From PALSA-612 sp963765295 (lineage in GTDB: Bacteria > Actinomycetota > Thermoleophilia > Gaiellales > Gaiellaceae), in contig CAVXVO010000006.1 of NCBI GenBank assembly GCA_963765295.1, positions 1 to 64,000 of the forward strand: 64,000 bases of DNA. The letters are read 5' to 3'. Of the stretch, positions 34,785 through 42,539 are shown piece by piece. A program made the position numbers and the translations under genes. Numbering within the stretch: position 1 is the stretch's first letter; each line of letters opens with the position of its first letter. The notes under the pieces are model-generated. The model was not told the origin of the DNA, ran no database searches, and saw only the letters and a program-made list of their open reading frames with translations.

Positions 34785-36506
34785 TCACCTCACCGATCGG
34801 GCCGCCACGCGCTCTGCCATCGACGAGGATGCCTCGCGCTCGAGCACCACGTAGTCGACCTTGCCTAGACGGGTTTGAGGCAAGTCGGGACGAAACTCGA
34901 CGTCGCGCGGGCACGACCATTTGATCAGGCGGGCGCGGCAATAGTCGATCAGTTCGGCCGCAAGCTCGGGCATTGCCAGGTAGCTGTCCTCGACGACCAC
35001 GAACGCCTTGACGCGCTGGCCCTGGGCCTCGTCGAGGACGCCGACGACGCAGGCGGCCGCGACGGCTGGGTGCTGGCAGAGCACGGCTTCGACCTGGGCC
35101 GGGTAGACGTTGAAGCCGGACGACTTGATCATCCGCTTGATGCGAGCCGTGAAGTAGAAGAAGCCGTCTTCGTCCATCTTCCCGAGGTCGTCGGTGTGCA
35201 GCCACAACCGGCCGTCTCGGTGCACCTTGAGCGCCTTCCCGGTCGCCTCGGGGTCGTCGAGGTAGCCGACCATCACGGCCGGGCTTGAGACGCAGACCTC
35301 TCCCTCCTCTCCCGTTGGCAGCTCAAGGTCGGTGCTGGGGCGGCAGATCTTGGCGAGCGTGTCCGGGAACGGAACGCCGACGCTGCCGTCCCGGTAGTGG
35401 TGCAGCGGCGTTCCCATGACCGCGGTCACCGCCTCGGTCAGCCCGTAGCCTTCCAGCAAGGTCAAGTTGCCGCCGCGCTCGCGAACGAGCCGTTCGAAAC
35501 TCTCCTTCACCCGGCGTGTCAGCGTGTCTGCGCCGCAGAAGGCGGCGCGTAGGCAAGACAGGTCAGCCCGCTGGAGCGAGGGATCGCGCGACAGCGCCTC
35601 GTATAGCGTCGGGACGCCCGCCATGATGGTCGGCCGCTTCGTCCTGATCAGATCGGCCACGACCTTCGGGCTGAAGGACGGCACCATCACCACCCGCGCA
35701 CCGGTCATGAGCGGGATGTTGATGAGCGCGCTAAGACCGAAGCCGTGAAAGATCGGCAGCACCGCAAGCACGGTGTCACGCTCGCTCAGGCCAACCCAGG
35801 TCGCGACCTGCAGCCCCTCGCTGACGAAGTTCTGGTGTGAGAAGACGATCCCCTTCGGCGTCCCGGTCGTCCCGCCCGAGTACAGGATCGCCGCCGGACC
35901 GCGCGTGTCGACCGACGCCTCCGGAACCGGTGGATGGTGCTCGGCCATCAACTCAGCCCACCAGCGAACTGGCGCCTCCGCCGGAACGGCAGGCGCCTTC
36001 CGCGCGCGCGTCCACCAGTAGCCGGCCCGCTTGAACACAGGCAGGTAGTCCTGGATGCGCGCAAGGATCAGCGTCTCGAGCGGCGTGCGCCCGGAGAGCC
36101 TGGCGAATCGTTCGTAGAGGGCGTCGAGCGTCAGCGCGACGCGGGAGTTGCTCATGTTCAGATACGTCTCGATCTCGTCCGCCGTCGACAGCGGGTGGAT
36201 CATCGACGGCACCGCGCCGAGCTTCGTCGCAGCGTAGAACGCAATGACTCCTTGCGGGCACGTCGGAGTCGCGATCGTGATCCGATCTCCGACCCCGAGG
36301 CCGAGTGAGGCGAGCGCGTCGGCGCAGCGATCGATCGTCTCGCCCAACTCACGATAGGTGGCCGTGCGGCCGAGGAAGTCGAAGGCGACCGCGTCGGGTG
36401 TCCGCTGCACGGTCCTCATCACCGCCTCGTAAAGCGTGACCTGCGGGTAGTCGATCGTCGCCGGGACGTTCCCGTAGAACCTCAGCCAGGGTCTCGACTC
36501 GCCCAC
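34785..36506 (-). CDS. AMP-forming acyl-CoA synthetase/ligase (ANL superfamily)
   Basis: The protein has about 573 residues. The AMP-binding core is complete: ILYSGGTTGTPKG (P-loop), the A5 motif LLEGYGLTEA, A7/A8 region LHTDDLGKMDEDGFFYFTAR and IKRMIKSSGFNVYP, and the C-terminal catalytic Lys in LPQTRLGKVDY. It should adenylate a carboxylic acid and load it onto CoA or a carrier. The acid is unknown; the FACL type suggests a fatty or aromatic acid. GTG 36506 (VGESRPWLRFYGNVP) is chosen because the upstream acyltransferase stops at 36514; the longer frame would overlap it. Confidence 0.88.
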   Translation of the reverse strand: MGESRPWLRFYGNVPATIDYPQVTLYEAVMRTVQRTPDAVAFDFLGRTATYRELGETIDRCADALASLGLGVGDRITIATPTCPQGVIAFYAATKLGAVPSMIHPLSTADEIETYLNMSNSRVALTLDALYERFARLSGRTPLETLILARIQDYLPVFKRAGYWWTRARKAPAVPAEAPVRWWAELMAEHHPPVPEASVDTRGPAAILYSGGTTGTPKGIVFSHQNFVSEGLQVATWVGLSERDTVLAVLPIFHGFGLSALINIPLMTGARVVMVPSFSPKVVADLIRTKRPTIMAGVPTLYEALSRDPSLQRADLSCLRAAFCGADTLTRRVKESFERLVRERGGNLTLLEGYGLTEAVTAVMGTPLHHYRDGSVGVPFPDTLAKICRPSTDLELPTGEEGEVCVSSPAVMVGYLDDPEATGKALKVHRDGRLWLHTDDLGKMDEDGFFYFTARIKRMIKSSGFNVYPAQVEAVLCQHPAVAAACVVGVLDEAQGQRVKAFVVVEDSYLAMPELAAELIDYCRARLIKWSCPRDVEFRPDLPQTRLGKVDYVVLEREASSSMAERVAARSVR

Positions 36507-36513
36507 GGAGCCT

Positions 36514-37410
36514 TCATCCCTTCCTGGCGACCGCGGCCGTTGTCTCGAGTGCAGGCTCGAACGCCTCCGGATCCTCGAGGTGGGCGCGAACGCCATGTGC
36601 AAGCCTGGCCGCGTGCGAACCGTCGTAGTACCGATGATCGATCGTCGCCGTCACGGTCAAGAGAGGCCGGGCGACGATCTCCCCGCCCTCCGCGACGACC
36701 GGCTTCGACTCCACCTCGGACACGAGAGCAAGCAGCGGAACACGGTAGAACGGCGACAGCGGCCCGTAGGCGTGGCGGACACCGAACATCGCGACCGAGC
36801 TGACCATCGCGCTACCGAACACCTGACGCGGCAACCCGAAGCGCCGCAGATCGACGTTCTTGTCCCCGGTCAACCAGGCAGCCAGACCGAGAGCGATCCG
36901 AAGCAACGGCAGCGGCGTCGAGTCCAGCATCTGCTTCCCCTTGCCAAACTCGACGTCCGAACCCGAACGGATCCGCGCCGCCCTTCGCGACAACTCCTCT
37001 GCGATCTCCACAGCCGACTTCCGGTCCGCGTACTCGACCTTCACCCCCGAGAGATCCCGACCACCCTCGACCGCGACCACAAAGAAGACATCCACCGAAT
37101 CGCGCAGCACGAACCGGCCACGATCGAGGCGCACGTTCAGGTCAGGATGCTCCGCGAGCGCGACCGCCACAGCCCTACCGACCAGGTGCGTCACCGTGAC
37201 ATGCACACCCGTGGAATCGCGCACCGTCTCGATGAACGACAACAGCCTCCGAGCATCGACCTCGAAATCACCATAGATCTGAGGATCGCTAGGTCGCTGC
37301 CACGCCGCCAAAGCCATCCTGCGCCACCCGGAAGCTCTCACCCGACTGACACCACCCTGCCCGTGCACAACCATCCTCCGAAGGAAACGCCACCCAGAAG
37401 GATGCGCCAC
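36514..37410 (-). CDS. Stand-alone 2-oxoacid dehydrogenase-type acyltransferase domain protein
   Basis: The protein has 298 residues. It consists only of the catalytic (E2/CAT-like) fold: TVTHLVGRAVAVALAEHPDLN, FVLRDSVDVFFVVAVEGGRD, and the active-site motif ATIDHRYYDGSHAA (DHRxxDG). No lipoyl or subunit-binding domain precedes it, unlike E2 subunits. It therefore likely transfers acyl groups from CoA to another acceptor. The ligase gene starts seven bases after its stop, so the two may form an acyl-activation and transfer pair. The start GTG 37410 is uncertain; ATG 37374 is an alternative. Confidence 0.8.
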   Translation of the reverse strand: MAHPSGWRFLRRMVVHGQGGVSRVRASGWRRMALAAWQRPSDPQIYGDFEVDARRLLSFIETVRDSTGVHVTVTHLVGRAVAVALAEHPDLNVRLDRGRFVLRDSVDVFFVVAVEGGRDLSGVKVEYADRKSAVEIAEELSRRAARIRSGSDVEFGKGKQMLDSTPLPLLRIALGLAAWLTGDKNVDLRRFGLPRQVFGSAMVSSVAMFGVRHAYGPLSPFYRVPLLALVSEVESKPVVAEGGEIVARPLLTVTATIDHRYYDGSHAARLAHGVRAHLEDPEAFEPALETTAAVARKG

Positions 37411-37437
37411 GTGACCCAGACAGCCATCAGGGCGTCC

Positions 37438-37466
37438 GCTGACCCAGACTGCCGCGATCTACCGAC
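37438..37466 (-). repeat. Shared upstream motif, copy 3
   Basis: This is the third CTGACCCvGrCTGCCG-bGATCTACCGA copy, 28-56 bases before the acyltransferase start. Like copy 1 it is followed on the minus strand by a further CCCTGATG element, so these two share about 45 bases. Confidence 0.6.
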
Positions 37467-37487
37467 GGCTGGGCGCCGGGCCAGTTG

Positions 37488-37805
37488 CTACCGCCGCCGG
37501 TCAGGAGCTGATCTGGTCTCACTCACCCTTACCACCCCACCACTCGTCGTGACGGGTTCAGGCCGGATGCCCCAGACCGCAGGGGCGATGCCTGTGTAGA
37601 ACACGATCAACGTGAGCACGACGCCAACAGCGAGCGCGACGGCTCCTACCGTCGTCGAGCGCCGCGTCACGAGGTAGCGAAAGGGGGCACGCCCAGCGGA
37701 ACCGTGAAGCTGCGCTACAGCGCCCGACCGCCCCACCTCGTGCTCGACGTGACCGTTCACAGGCGCCCAGCCTGCAACGAAGTACGGGGTCAACCTGCGC
37801 TGCAT
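37488..37805 (-). CDS. Small single-pass membrane protein
   Basis: The protein has about 105 residues. One transmembrane helix lies near residues 62-84 (GAVALAVGVVLTLIVFYTGI) with soluble flanks; the first 55 residues would be cytoplasmic. It is the first gene of the acyltransferase/ligase cluster on this strand. ATG 37805 (MQRRLTPYFVAGWAP) is chosen; GTG 37838 is possible. Function unknown. Confidence 0.55.
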   Translation of the reverse strand: MQRRLTPYFVAGWAPVNGHVEHEVGRSGAVAQLHGSAGRAPFRYLVTRRSTTVGAVALAVGVVLTLIVFYTGIAPAVWGIRPEPVTTSGGVVRVSETRSAPDRRR

Positions 37806-38098
37806 CTCGTCTTCAGCCCACTGAAGACCGACCCACACAGGGCTCAGCGAACGCCCACCAAACGACCGCGACCGTACTGCCGCCCGGCGACTTCTCGATC
37901 GACGTCGTCGGCCTCGGGATCGACGGAGCGGACGCCGACCTCTACAGCGCCGGACCGTTGAACGTCGGCTAGTCTCCGCCTGCCACGATCCTGCGAGGTC
38001 GGCGTCTACCCAGCATCGGCGCAGAGCGCGGCGAGGTGATCTGATCTGGCTCGGGTACGACGGCCCACCTCGGGGGCAACACGACCCACGGTAAGCTT
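37806..38098. other. No gene identified
   Basis: This is the upstream region of the membrane/acyltransferase cluster. Short frames on the plus strand lack motifs. Confidence 0.4.
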
Positions 38099-38600
38099 CT
38101 AGTTGGGCGCGGGCGGCGTCAGCTCCGCGAGGAGGGCACGCGCTTGTTCGGCGCAGAAGCCTGCTTCCTTGCGTTCATAGAGGTCAATCGCCTGCTCGAC
38201 GTACGGGACCGCCTCGAAGGGGCGGCCGGCGAGGCGAAGCACCTCTGCGAGGTCGAGTAGCCTCAGGCCGAGGTCGAGCGTGTTGTCGGTCGCCGTCAAC
38301 TCGCGTACCGCCGCCTCGGCCAGATGCTCTGCCTCCTCGACTCGACCGCGCCGGGCACGGCGCTCGCCTTCTTCCAGTTCCTGCGGCTAAAGGAACAATG
38401 GTCTTGCCGATGAATGGGCACGGGCAAGGAGCGTGCTGGCCGCGGCCGTCCCTGCTCGTTTGAGGGAGGCGTCGAGCACATAGAAGAGGCGGGCCGCGTC
38501 GTCCAGTTGTCCAGAAGGGAGTCGATTGGCTTTGGCGCGGCCCGCCTTCAGGCAGCATCCACCCGGCTCCCATGCTCGCCGTCAGGGGATTCCCTGATCT
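38099..38600 (-). pseudogene. TPR-tail remnant of a cyclase/AAA/TPR-type protein
   Basis: The last 66 codons (LDLAEVLRLAGRPFEAVPYV, EQAIDLYERKEA, ARALLAELTPP, stop 38099) are in one frame. Upstream, QELEEGERRARRGR and, beyond a stop and shift near 38390, LPSGQLDDAARLFYVLDASL continue the TPR pattern to about 38600. It is the third copy in this window of the tail seen intact-style at 3601-4116. The catalytic domains are missing. Confidence 0.5.
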
Positions 38601-38645
38601 GCCTACTCGAGCCCGTCCGGGACTGTTGATCTGCTCCCGCGTCCC

Positions 38646-38765
38646 GTGGTTGCCGACCCTCGCCTCTCCGGCCCCGAATGGCACGCGGTCGAGCTACTCG
38701 CCGTACTGTCTGACGATGCGGGCGTTCAGGCCGTGTGGCGGCCGCTGCGCGGGGCAGACGTCTAA
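38646..38765 (+). pseudogene. Fragment homologous to the 89-aa protein at 27177-27446
   Basis: VVADPRLSGPEWHAVELLAV and DDAGVQAVWRPLRGADV, ending at TAA 38763, align with the C-terminal 35 residues of the other protein (DDAGVQAVWRALENR). The N-terminal half is missing. Confidence 0.5.
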
Positions 38766-38845
38766 GGAGGGATCGCACTAGTTCACCCGGCGTTTGGCGG
38801 ATCGGGCGGCGTCGCCGCTCGTCGTCGACCTGATCTGATGCAGGT

Positions 38846-39364
38846 ATGCAGGTGCGCGGATTAATGCTCGTTGAGGGCACGAGTGATTGCCGCGCTGTCG
38901 AGACGCTTGCGCGTCGCCGTGGCCGGGACCTCCGGGCCGAAGGTGTCGCGATCGTGGCGATGAACGGCTAAGGGAACCTCCCGCGCCTGCTCGGGCAGCA
39001 CCGCGATGTGCGACTCACGGGGCTCTACGACGTTGGGGAGGAGCGGCACTTCTCGCGCGCGTTGGGGTGCAAGGACCGCGGCGAGCTCGAGCGCGTCGGG
39101 TTCTACGCCTGCACACGCGACCTCGAGGACGAGCTGAGTGGGCGGTCGGGCCGGACGGAATGGAGCGCGTGTTCGCGGAGCAAGGCGAGCTGCGCGCGTT
39201 CCGGACCTACCAGAAACAGCCCGCGCACCGCGCACGATCGCTCGAGGAGCAGCTGCTCGGCTTCATGTGGAACCGCAAGCAGAAGTACGCCGTGCTCCTG
39301 GCGGACGCGCTCGACCTGGAGCGCGTCCCCCGGCCGCTCGACTGCGTTCTGGCGCCACGTCTGA
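38846..39364 (+). pseudogene. TOPRIM-domain (OLD-like) protein with in-frame stop and frameshifts
   Basis: ATG 38846 gives LMLVEGTSDCRAVETLARRR, the TOPRIM Glu motif, then VAIVAMNG followed by TAA (38969). The same frame continues (LPRLLGQHRDVRLTGLYDVG, FYACTRDLEDEL, the TOPRIM DxE/D region) until about 39137. A shift then gives MERVFAEQGELRAFRTYQKQ, LEEQLLGFMWNRKQKYAVLL and DALDLERVPRPLD. TGA at 39362 ends it in the original frame. Intact relatives are about 180-residue TOPRIM nucleotidyl-transferase/hydrolase proteins, related to OLD nucleases. The catalytic residues remain but the frame does not. Confidence 0.6.
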
Positions 39365-39407
39365 CGGATAGCTGCTTCTTGCAACGCAAGGGACTCTGTC
39401 GCAGCGA

Positions 39408-39480
39408 TCATCGCGCGCGAAGGCCCTGACGCTCCGTTCGAGCCTGCCGCGCTCGAGGGTGTTCCGATGACGCTGGCCAT
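39408..39480 (-). pseudogene. Truncated copy of the first gene of the ApbE/ferric-reductase operon
   Basis: ATG 39480 opens MASVIGTPSSAAGSNGA, which aligns with MNSGAIGTPPGATAANGA, the start of the gene at 46200-46463. Similarity ends after about 24 codons, where the sequence enters a 19-base segment (39407-39425) that is also found at 43770-43788, and then the TOPRIM remnant. The promoter region before it is also shared. It is the cut-off head of a duplicated operon. Confidence 0.55.
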
Positions 39481-39487
39481 GCTTGCG

Positions 39488-39530
39488 AAGCTAGTCGGAG
39501 GCGTTCCGACAAGCATCCGTGGCAACCCTG
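39488..39530 (-). promoter_or_regulatory. Duplicated operon promoter, copy 1
   Basis: On the minus strand CAGGGTTGCCACGGATGCT, then 18 bases, then TAGCTTCG, match the region before the operon start at 46463 (copy 2 at 46473-46515). TAGCTT fits a -10 box eight bases before the ATG. The 19-base element upstream is identical in both and may be a regulator site. Confidence 0.55.
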
Positions 39531-39577
39531 CGGAACTGCCGCGAGCCCTGTTGGCGGATAGTTCGGCGCCGCCGTTG

Positions 39578-40240
39578 CTAGTCGATCGGGCGGAGTCGTA
39601 GTCCGTTGCCGCGGACGGTTTCGATCCAGGCCGGGTTGCCGAGCTTGCGGCGCAGCGCGACGACGTGGACGTCGATCGTCTTTCTGCTGCCGCTCCAGCT
39701 CGTTTGCCATACCTCGGCGAGGATCTGCTTGCGGGAGACGAGGTTGCCGGGTTGGCGGGCGAGGAGGGCCAGTAGATCGAACTCCTTCGGCGTAAGAAGA
39801 ATCTCGTGCCCCCCGAGGAGCACGCGACGTGCGCGCAGGTCGATCTCCAACGATCCTGCACGAAGGGGATGCGGCGCCTCCGGGGTGGTTCGCCGCGTGA
39901 TCGCTCGCAGGCGGGCGATCAGCTCCCGGAAGCTGAAGGGTTTGGTGATGTAGTCGTCGGCGCCGAGTTCGAGCCCGGCGATCCGGTCGGTCTCGCGCGC
40001 CCGGGCGGTGAGCATGATGACTGGGACGCGGGAGCGTGCACGCAGCCGGCGGAAGACGTCGTGACCGTCCATGTCGGGAAGTCCCAGATCGAGGAGTACG
40101 AGATCGGCATCGGCAGCATCTAGGGCAGCCTGCCCAGTTGCGACCCGCGAGACCTCGTATCCCTCCCGCCGAAGCCCTTCCGCGAGCGGAGCGGCGGTCG
40201 AGTCGTCGTCTTCGACGATCAGGATGCGCACCGCCCCCAT
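39578..40240 (-). CDS. OmpR/PhoB-type response regulator (orphan)
   Basis: The protein has 220 residues. The receiver domain has acidic pocket VEDD, phosphorylation Asp in VLLDLGLPDMDG, and Lys in ADDYITKPF. The C-terminal winged helix is LTPKEFDLLALLARQPGNLV, then TIDVHVVALRRKLG and a final VRGNGLRL. It starts at ATG 40240, two bases after the stop of the 72-aa gene, so they form one operon. No histidine kinase is adjacent. Downstream lies the duplicated promoter, so it may control the ApbE operon (inference). Confidence 0.9.
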   Translation of the reverse strand: MGAVRILIVEDDDSTAAPLAEGLRREGYEVSRVATGQAALDAADADLVLLDLGLPDMDGHDVFRRLRARSRVPVIMLTARARETDRIAGLELGADDYITKPFSFRELIARLRAITRRTTPEAPHPLRAGSLEIDLRARRVLLGGHEILLTPKEFDLLALLARQPGNLVSRKQILAEVWQTSWSGSRKTIDVHVVALRRKLGNPAWIETVRGNGLRLRPID

Positions 40241-40242
40241 TT

Positions 40243-40461
40243 CTAGGCAGCGTCCTCGAGCGCTGCTCTGTCCGCGTACACGAACGGGTGGTAGTAGACG
40301 TCGAGCGCGTTCTCGCTCTTGGCGGCCAGCCTGAGGGCATGACCGTTCCTGTCGGTGACGACGACGGTCAGTCGCCCGTCGGCCCGCCTCCATCTGAGCG
40401 ACACCTCGACTCCGTCACCGTCGATCCGTCGTGCCAGCTCTTTAGGGCGTCCGCCTCGCAT
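40243..40461 (-). CDS. Conserved 72-aa protein, paralogue 1
   Basis: The protein has 72 residues (MRGGRPKELARR, VEVSLRWRRADGRLTVVVTD, ALDVYYHPFVYADRAALEDAA). It is over 75 percent identical to the gene at 46569-46787. It is predicted to be a small soluble alpha/beta protein. ATG follows AAAGGAG. It precedes the orphan response regulator here and the ApbE/ferric-reductase operon in the other copy, so it probably belongs to that system. No known domain. Confidence 0.75.
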   Translation of the reverse strand: MRGGRPKELARRIDGDGVEVSLRWRRADGRLTVVVTDRNGHALRLAAKSENALDVYYHPFVYADRAALEDAA

Positions 40462-40508
40462 TCGACTCCTTTCCGATTCGTGTCAACGAGCGTAGGAGAC
40501 GAACGGCA

Positions 40509-40533
40509 AGGGCCGGGACAGGCCGCGGCCAAG
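40509..40533 (-). promoter_or_regulatory. Conserved upstream block of the 72-aa genes, copy 1
   Basis: CCGGGACAGGCC with flanks is shared with 46840-46864 at about 22 of 25 positions, 48-72 bases before the 72-aa gene start. The rest of the intergenic region is not conserved, which suggests a regulator site. Confidence 0.45.
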
Positions 40534-40665
40534 CTTCAAGCGCAGCCGGTAAATCACTCGACCTTGGCCGAAACATCGCCCTGATGGCCGAGTCTTAGCC
40601 CGGCCGCCGCTCGTGCCGCCCTACGGTGCGTGCTCCGCGTCCCGACGACAGCGAGGTGGAAGCGA

Positions 40666-41151
40666 GTGTCTCGTCTGCACGCAGTGTTCCTCTCCCTCTG
40701 TGCGGCTGCCGCCCTCATGGCAGGGACGGCCGCCCTGGCTCACACGCTGCACCTCGGTGCCACGTCGAAGAAGGCATCGACCCGGCTGCTCGTCCGGCGC
40801 AACCAGGAACTCGACCGGTTCGAAGCGTCGCTTCGGAGCGCGCTCAGCCGTAAGCCGCCTCCACTGCCGCCGGTACCCGCCGTCAAAGCACCCGTCGTCG
40901 TGGAGGCGCCGCCGATCTCTCTGCCGGCTCCGCCTCCTGCCCCCGCTCAGGTCGTAGCCCCTCCGGCACCAAGTCCTCCGCCCGCACCTCTGCCGGCACC
41001 GGCTCCCGCGCCGGCCCTGGTTGCCGCCAAGACGCCGCGCGTGATCTACAAACGCCCGCCCCCGATCATCATCCACATTCACAAACACGGCAGCGAGGAA
41101 CAGGACTTGCAGCAACCTGAGGGGGATGGTGGCGATGTCGGCGGGGACTAG
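40666..41151 (+). CDS. Proline-rich single-pass secreted/membrane protein
   Basis: The protein has 161 residues. An N-terminal signal or membrane anchor (LHAVFLSLCAAAALMAGTAAL) is followed by a charged helix (STRLLVRRNQELDRFEASLR). A long Pro/Ala tract and a basic, His-containing end (RVIYKRPPPIIIHIHKHGS) come next. It probably spans the cell wall. GTG 40666 is chosen over GTG 40630 because it sits after GAGGTGGAAG. It overlaps the next gene by 17 bases and is divergent from the 72-aa gene and regulator. Confidence 0.65.
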   Translation: MSRLHAVFLSLCAAAALMAGTAALAHTLHLGATSKKASTRLLVRRNQELDRFEASLRSALSRKPPPLPPVPAVKAPVVVEAPPISLPAPPPAPAQVVAPPAPSPPPAPLPAPAPAPALVAAKTPRVIYKRPPPIIIHIHKHGSEEQDLQQPEGDGGDVGGD

Positions 41152-41644
41152 CCACACAGCCCGGCTCTACGCACTGATCGTGTCGGGCCTGCTCTTCTTC
41201 GTCGTCTGGGCCGTCGTGGCCGCGCACCCGTGGCAACGCGCCGCAGCCGACCCGCGACTCGTCGCCCTGACACGCCGAGAGCAAAGGCTCCGCTTCGACG
41301 CAACCCGCGTCCGGAAGATCGTCACACGACGTTACGCCGACTACCGGATCCAGCTCACCCGTCGCCGCATCCAGATCGCCGCCGCCCACCGACGGCAGGC
41401 GCAACTGAACGCGGCCGCGAAACGGCGAGAGGCGCAACTCGCAGCTGCCGCTGCCCTACTGGTCGCACAACAACAAGCTGCTGCAGCCTCGACACAAACC
41501 GTCTATCCCACTCCACCGGCGACGGCGGCACCCGCCGCCGCAGCTTCCTCGGCCCTGGCTCAGACTCCGAGTCCGCCTCCCGCGGCAGCACCGCCCGTCC
41601 GGGTGGTCACGCTGCCCCCGCTCGTCGTCACCCGGACCTCTTGA
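41135..41644 (+). CDS. Single-pass membrane protein with coiled-coil and Pro/Ala-rich tail
   Basis: The protein has 169 residues. One membrane helix (YALIVSGLLFFVVWAVVAA) is followed by a basic helical segment (RREQRLRFDATRVRKIVTRR), an Ala/Gln-rich coiled-coil-like part (QLAAAAALLVAQQQAAAAS) and a Pro/Ala tail. It is co-transcribed with the preceding proline-rich protein. ATG 41135 is chosen, with GAGGGGGA before it; ATG 41126 is possible. No domain identified. Confidence 0.65.
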   Translation: MSAGTSHTARLYALIVSGLLFFVVWAVVAAHPWQRAAADPRLVALTRREQRLRFDATRVRKIVTRRYADYRIQLTRRRIQIAAAHRRQAQLNAAAKRREAQLAAAAALLVAQQQAAAASTQTVYPTPPATAAPAAAASSALAQTPSPPPAAAPPVRVVTLPPLVVTRTS

Positions 41645-41762
41645 ACGAGAACCTCCCCACCGTCACGCCTCGTAACCGGGGCGGCCAAGCAGCCGGCGAA
41701 CGCCGGCGGGATCTTTGCGCCGGGCTTACTCGAGCTTAGGGCGCCGACCTGCCGTGAACCAA

Positions 41763-41963
41763 ATGACGAACAACCATGATTCGATTCCGGAGGGCGCCAG
41801 GCGCTTGCTCTGGGATTGCGCGACAATCGGCCACGTAATCGCCGAGCGGCCGACCGCACCGGAGCGGCTCTCGGCCGCCGTCGGAGACAAAGCCGTTCTC
41901 GCAGCTGCACTCACCGCAACAGGCGTTACCGACGCGCGCTCCAGCGCCTCCGACGTCGCCTGA
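41763..41963 (+). CDS. Possible small protein
   Basis: The protein has 66 residues (MTNNHDSIPEGARRLLWDCA...). It has composition compatible with a small soluble helical protein but no domain and no clear ribosome binding site. It may be spurious. Confidence 0.25.
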   Translation: MTNNHDSIPEGARRLLWDCATIGHVIAERPTAPERLSAAVGDKAVLAAALTATGVTDARSSASDVA

Positions 41964-42312
41964 GACGCGGTCGTCCGCCACCCCCTCGAGGGACGAAGCA
42001 AGCCGAACGGCGAGTCAGCAGGGGCCGGATTCGCCGGATACGTCGAGCAGGCGAGCCTCCACGCCATGACCCCGCAACCAACACCCCACCCAGGGCTGAG
42101 GCTCCGTCTGCCCGCGCGCGCCTCACAGATTCCTCCGATCAGGAGCGGGCCGCCGCCGCGTCTACACCATCGGCGTCGTGGGGTTGCGGGGAGGCGCTCT
42201 CACCCCCTTGCGGGGTCACAGGCCTGACCGCAGAGCGTTCGATGCCTTGAGGGCTGAAGCACCCGAAGCTGGGGGTTGAAGGTCTCCCATGCCGTCGCCC
42301 CAGGGTCGTTCC
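41964..42312. other. No gene identified
   Basis: This region lies between a possible small gene and the 3' end of the ferredoxin gene. No motif, tRNA or strong hairpin with a T-run is seen. Confidence 0.4.
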
Positions 42313-42504
42313 TTATGGTTGGGCGATCGAGAGCGCCCCTATCGGGCAGACGTCACAGAGTTGCCGGGCGCGTTCTTCTTCGAGTTCGGCCATAAGCATT
42401 CGGGCGGTGCCGTACTCGTCCAACTCGACGGCTTCCGGGTCGAGCGCCACGCACTCGGCTGAGCCGATACAGGTGTCCGGATCGATGTTCATGTGTACCA
42501 GCAT
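42313..42504 (-). CDS. Small ferredoxin (3Fe-4S / P450-type)
   Basis: The protein has 63 residues. The cluster cysteines are in CIGSAEC (Cx5C) near the start and CDVCPIGAL near the end, the pattern of soluble 3Fe-4S ferredoxins serving cytochromes P450; the extra Cys two residues before the CP Cys could allow a 4Fe-4S form. ATG 42504 follows GAGGAGG. It lies 35 bases after the stop of the ferredoxin reductase gene upstream, so the pair likely acts together. No P450 gene is in the window. Confidence 0.85.
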   Translation of the reverse strand: MLVHMNIDPDTCIGSAECVALDPEAVELDEYGTARMLMAELEEERARQLCDVCPIGALSIAQP

Positions 42505-42539
42505 GATGGTGTCCTCCTCGGGTGCGTGCTGCAGGGTCA

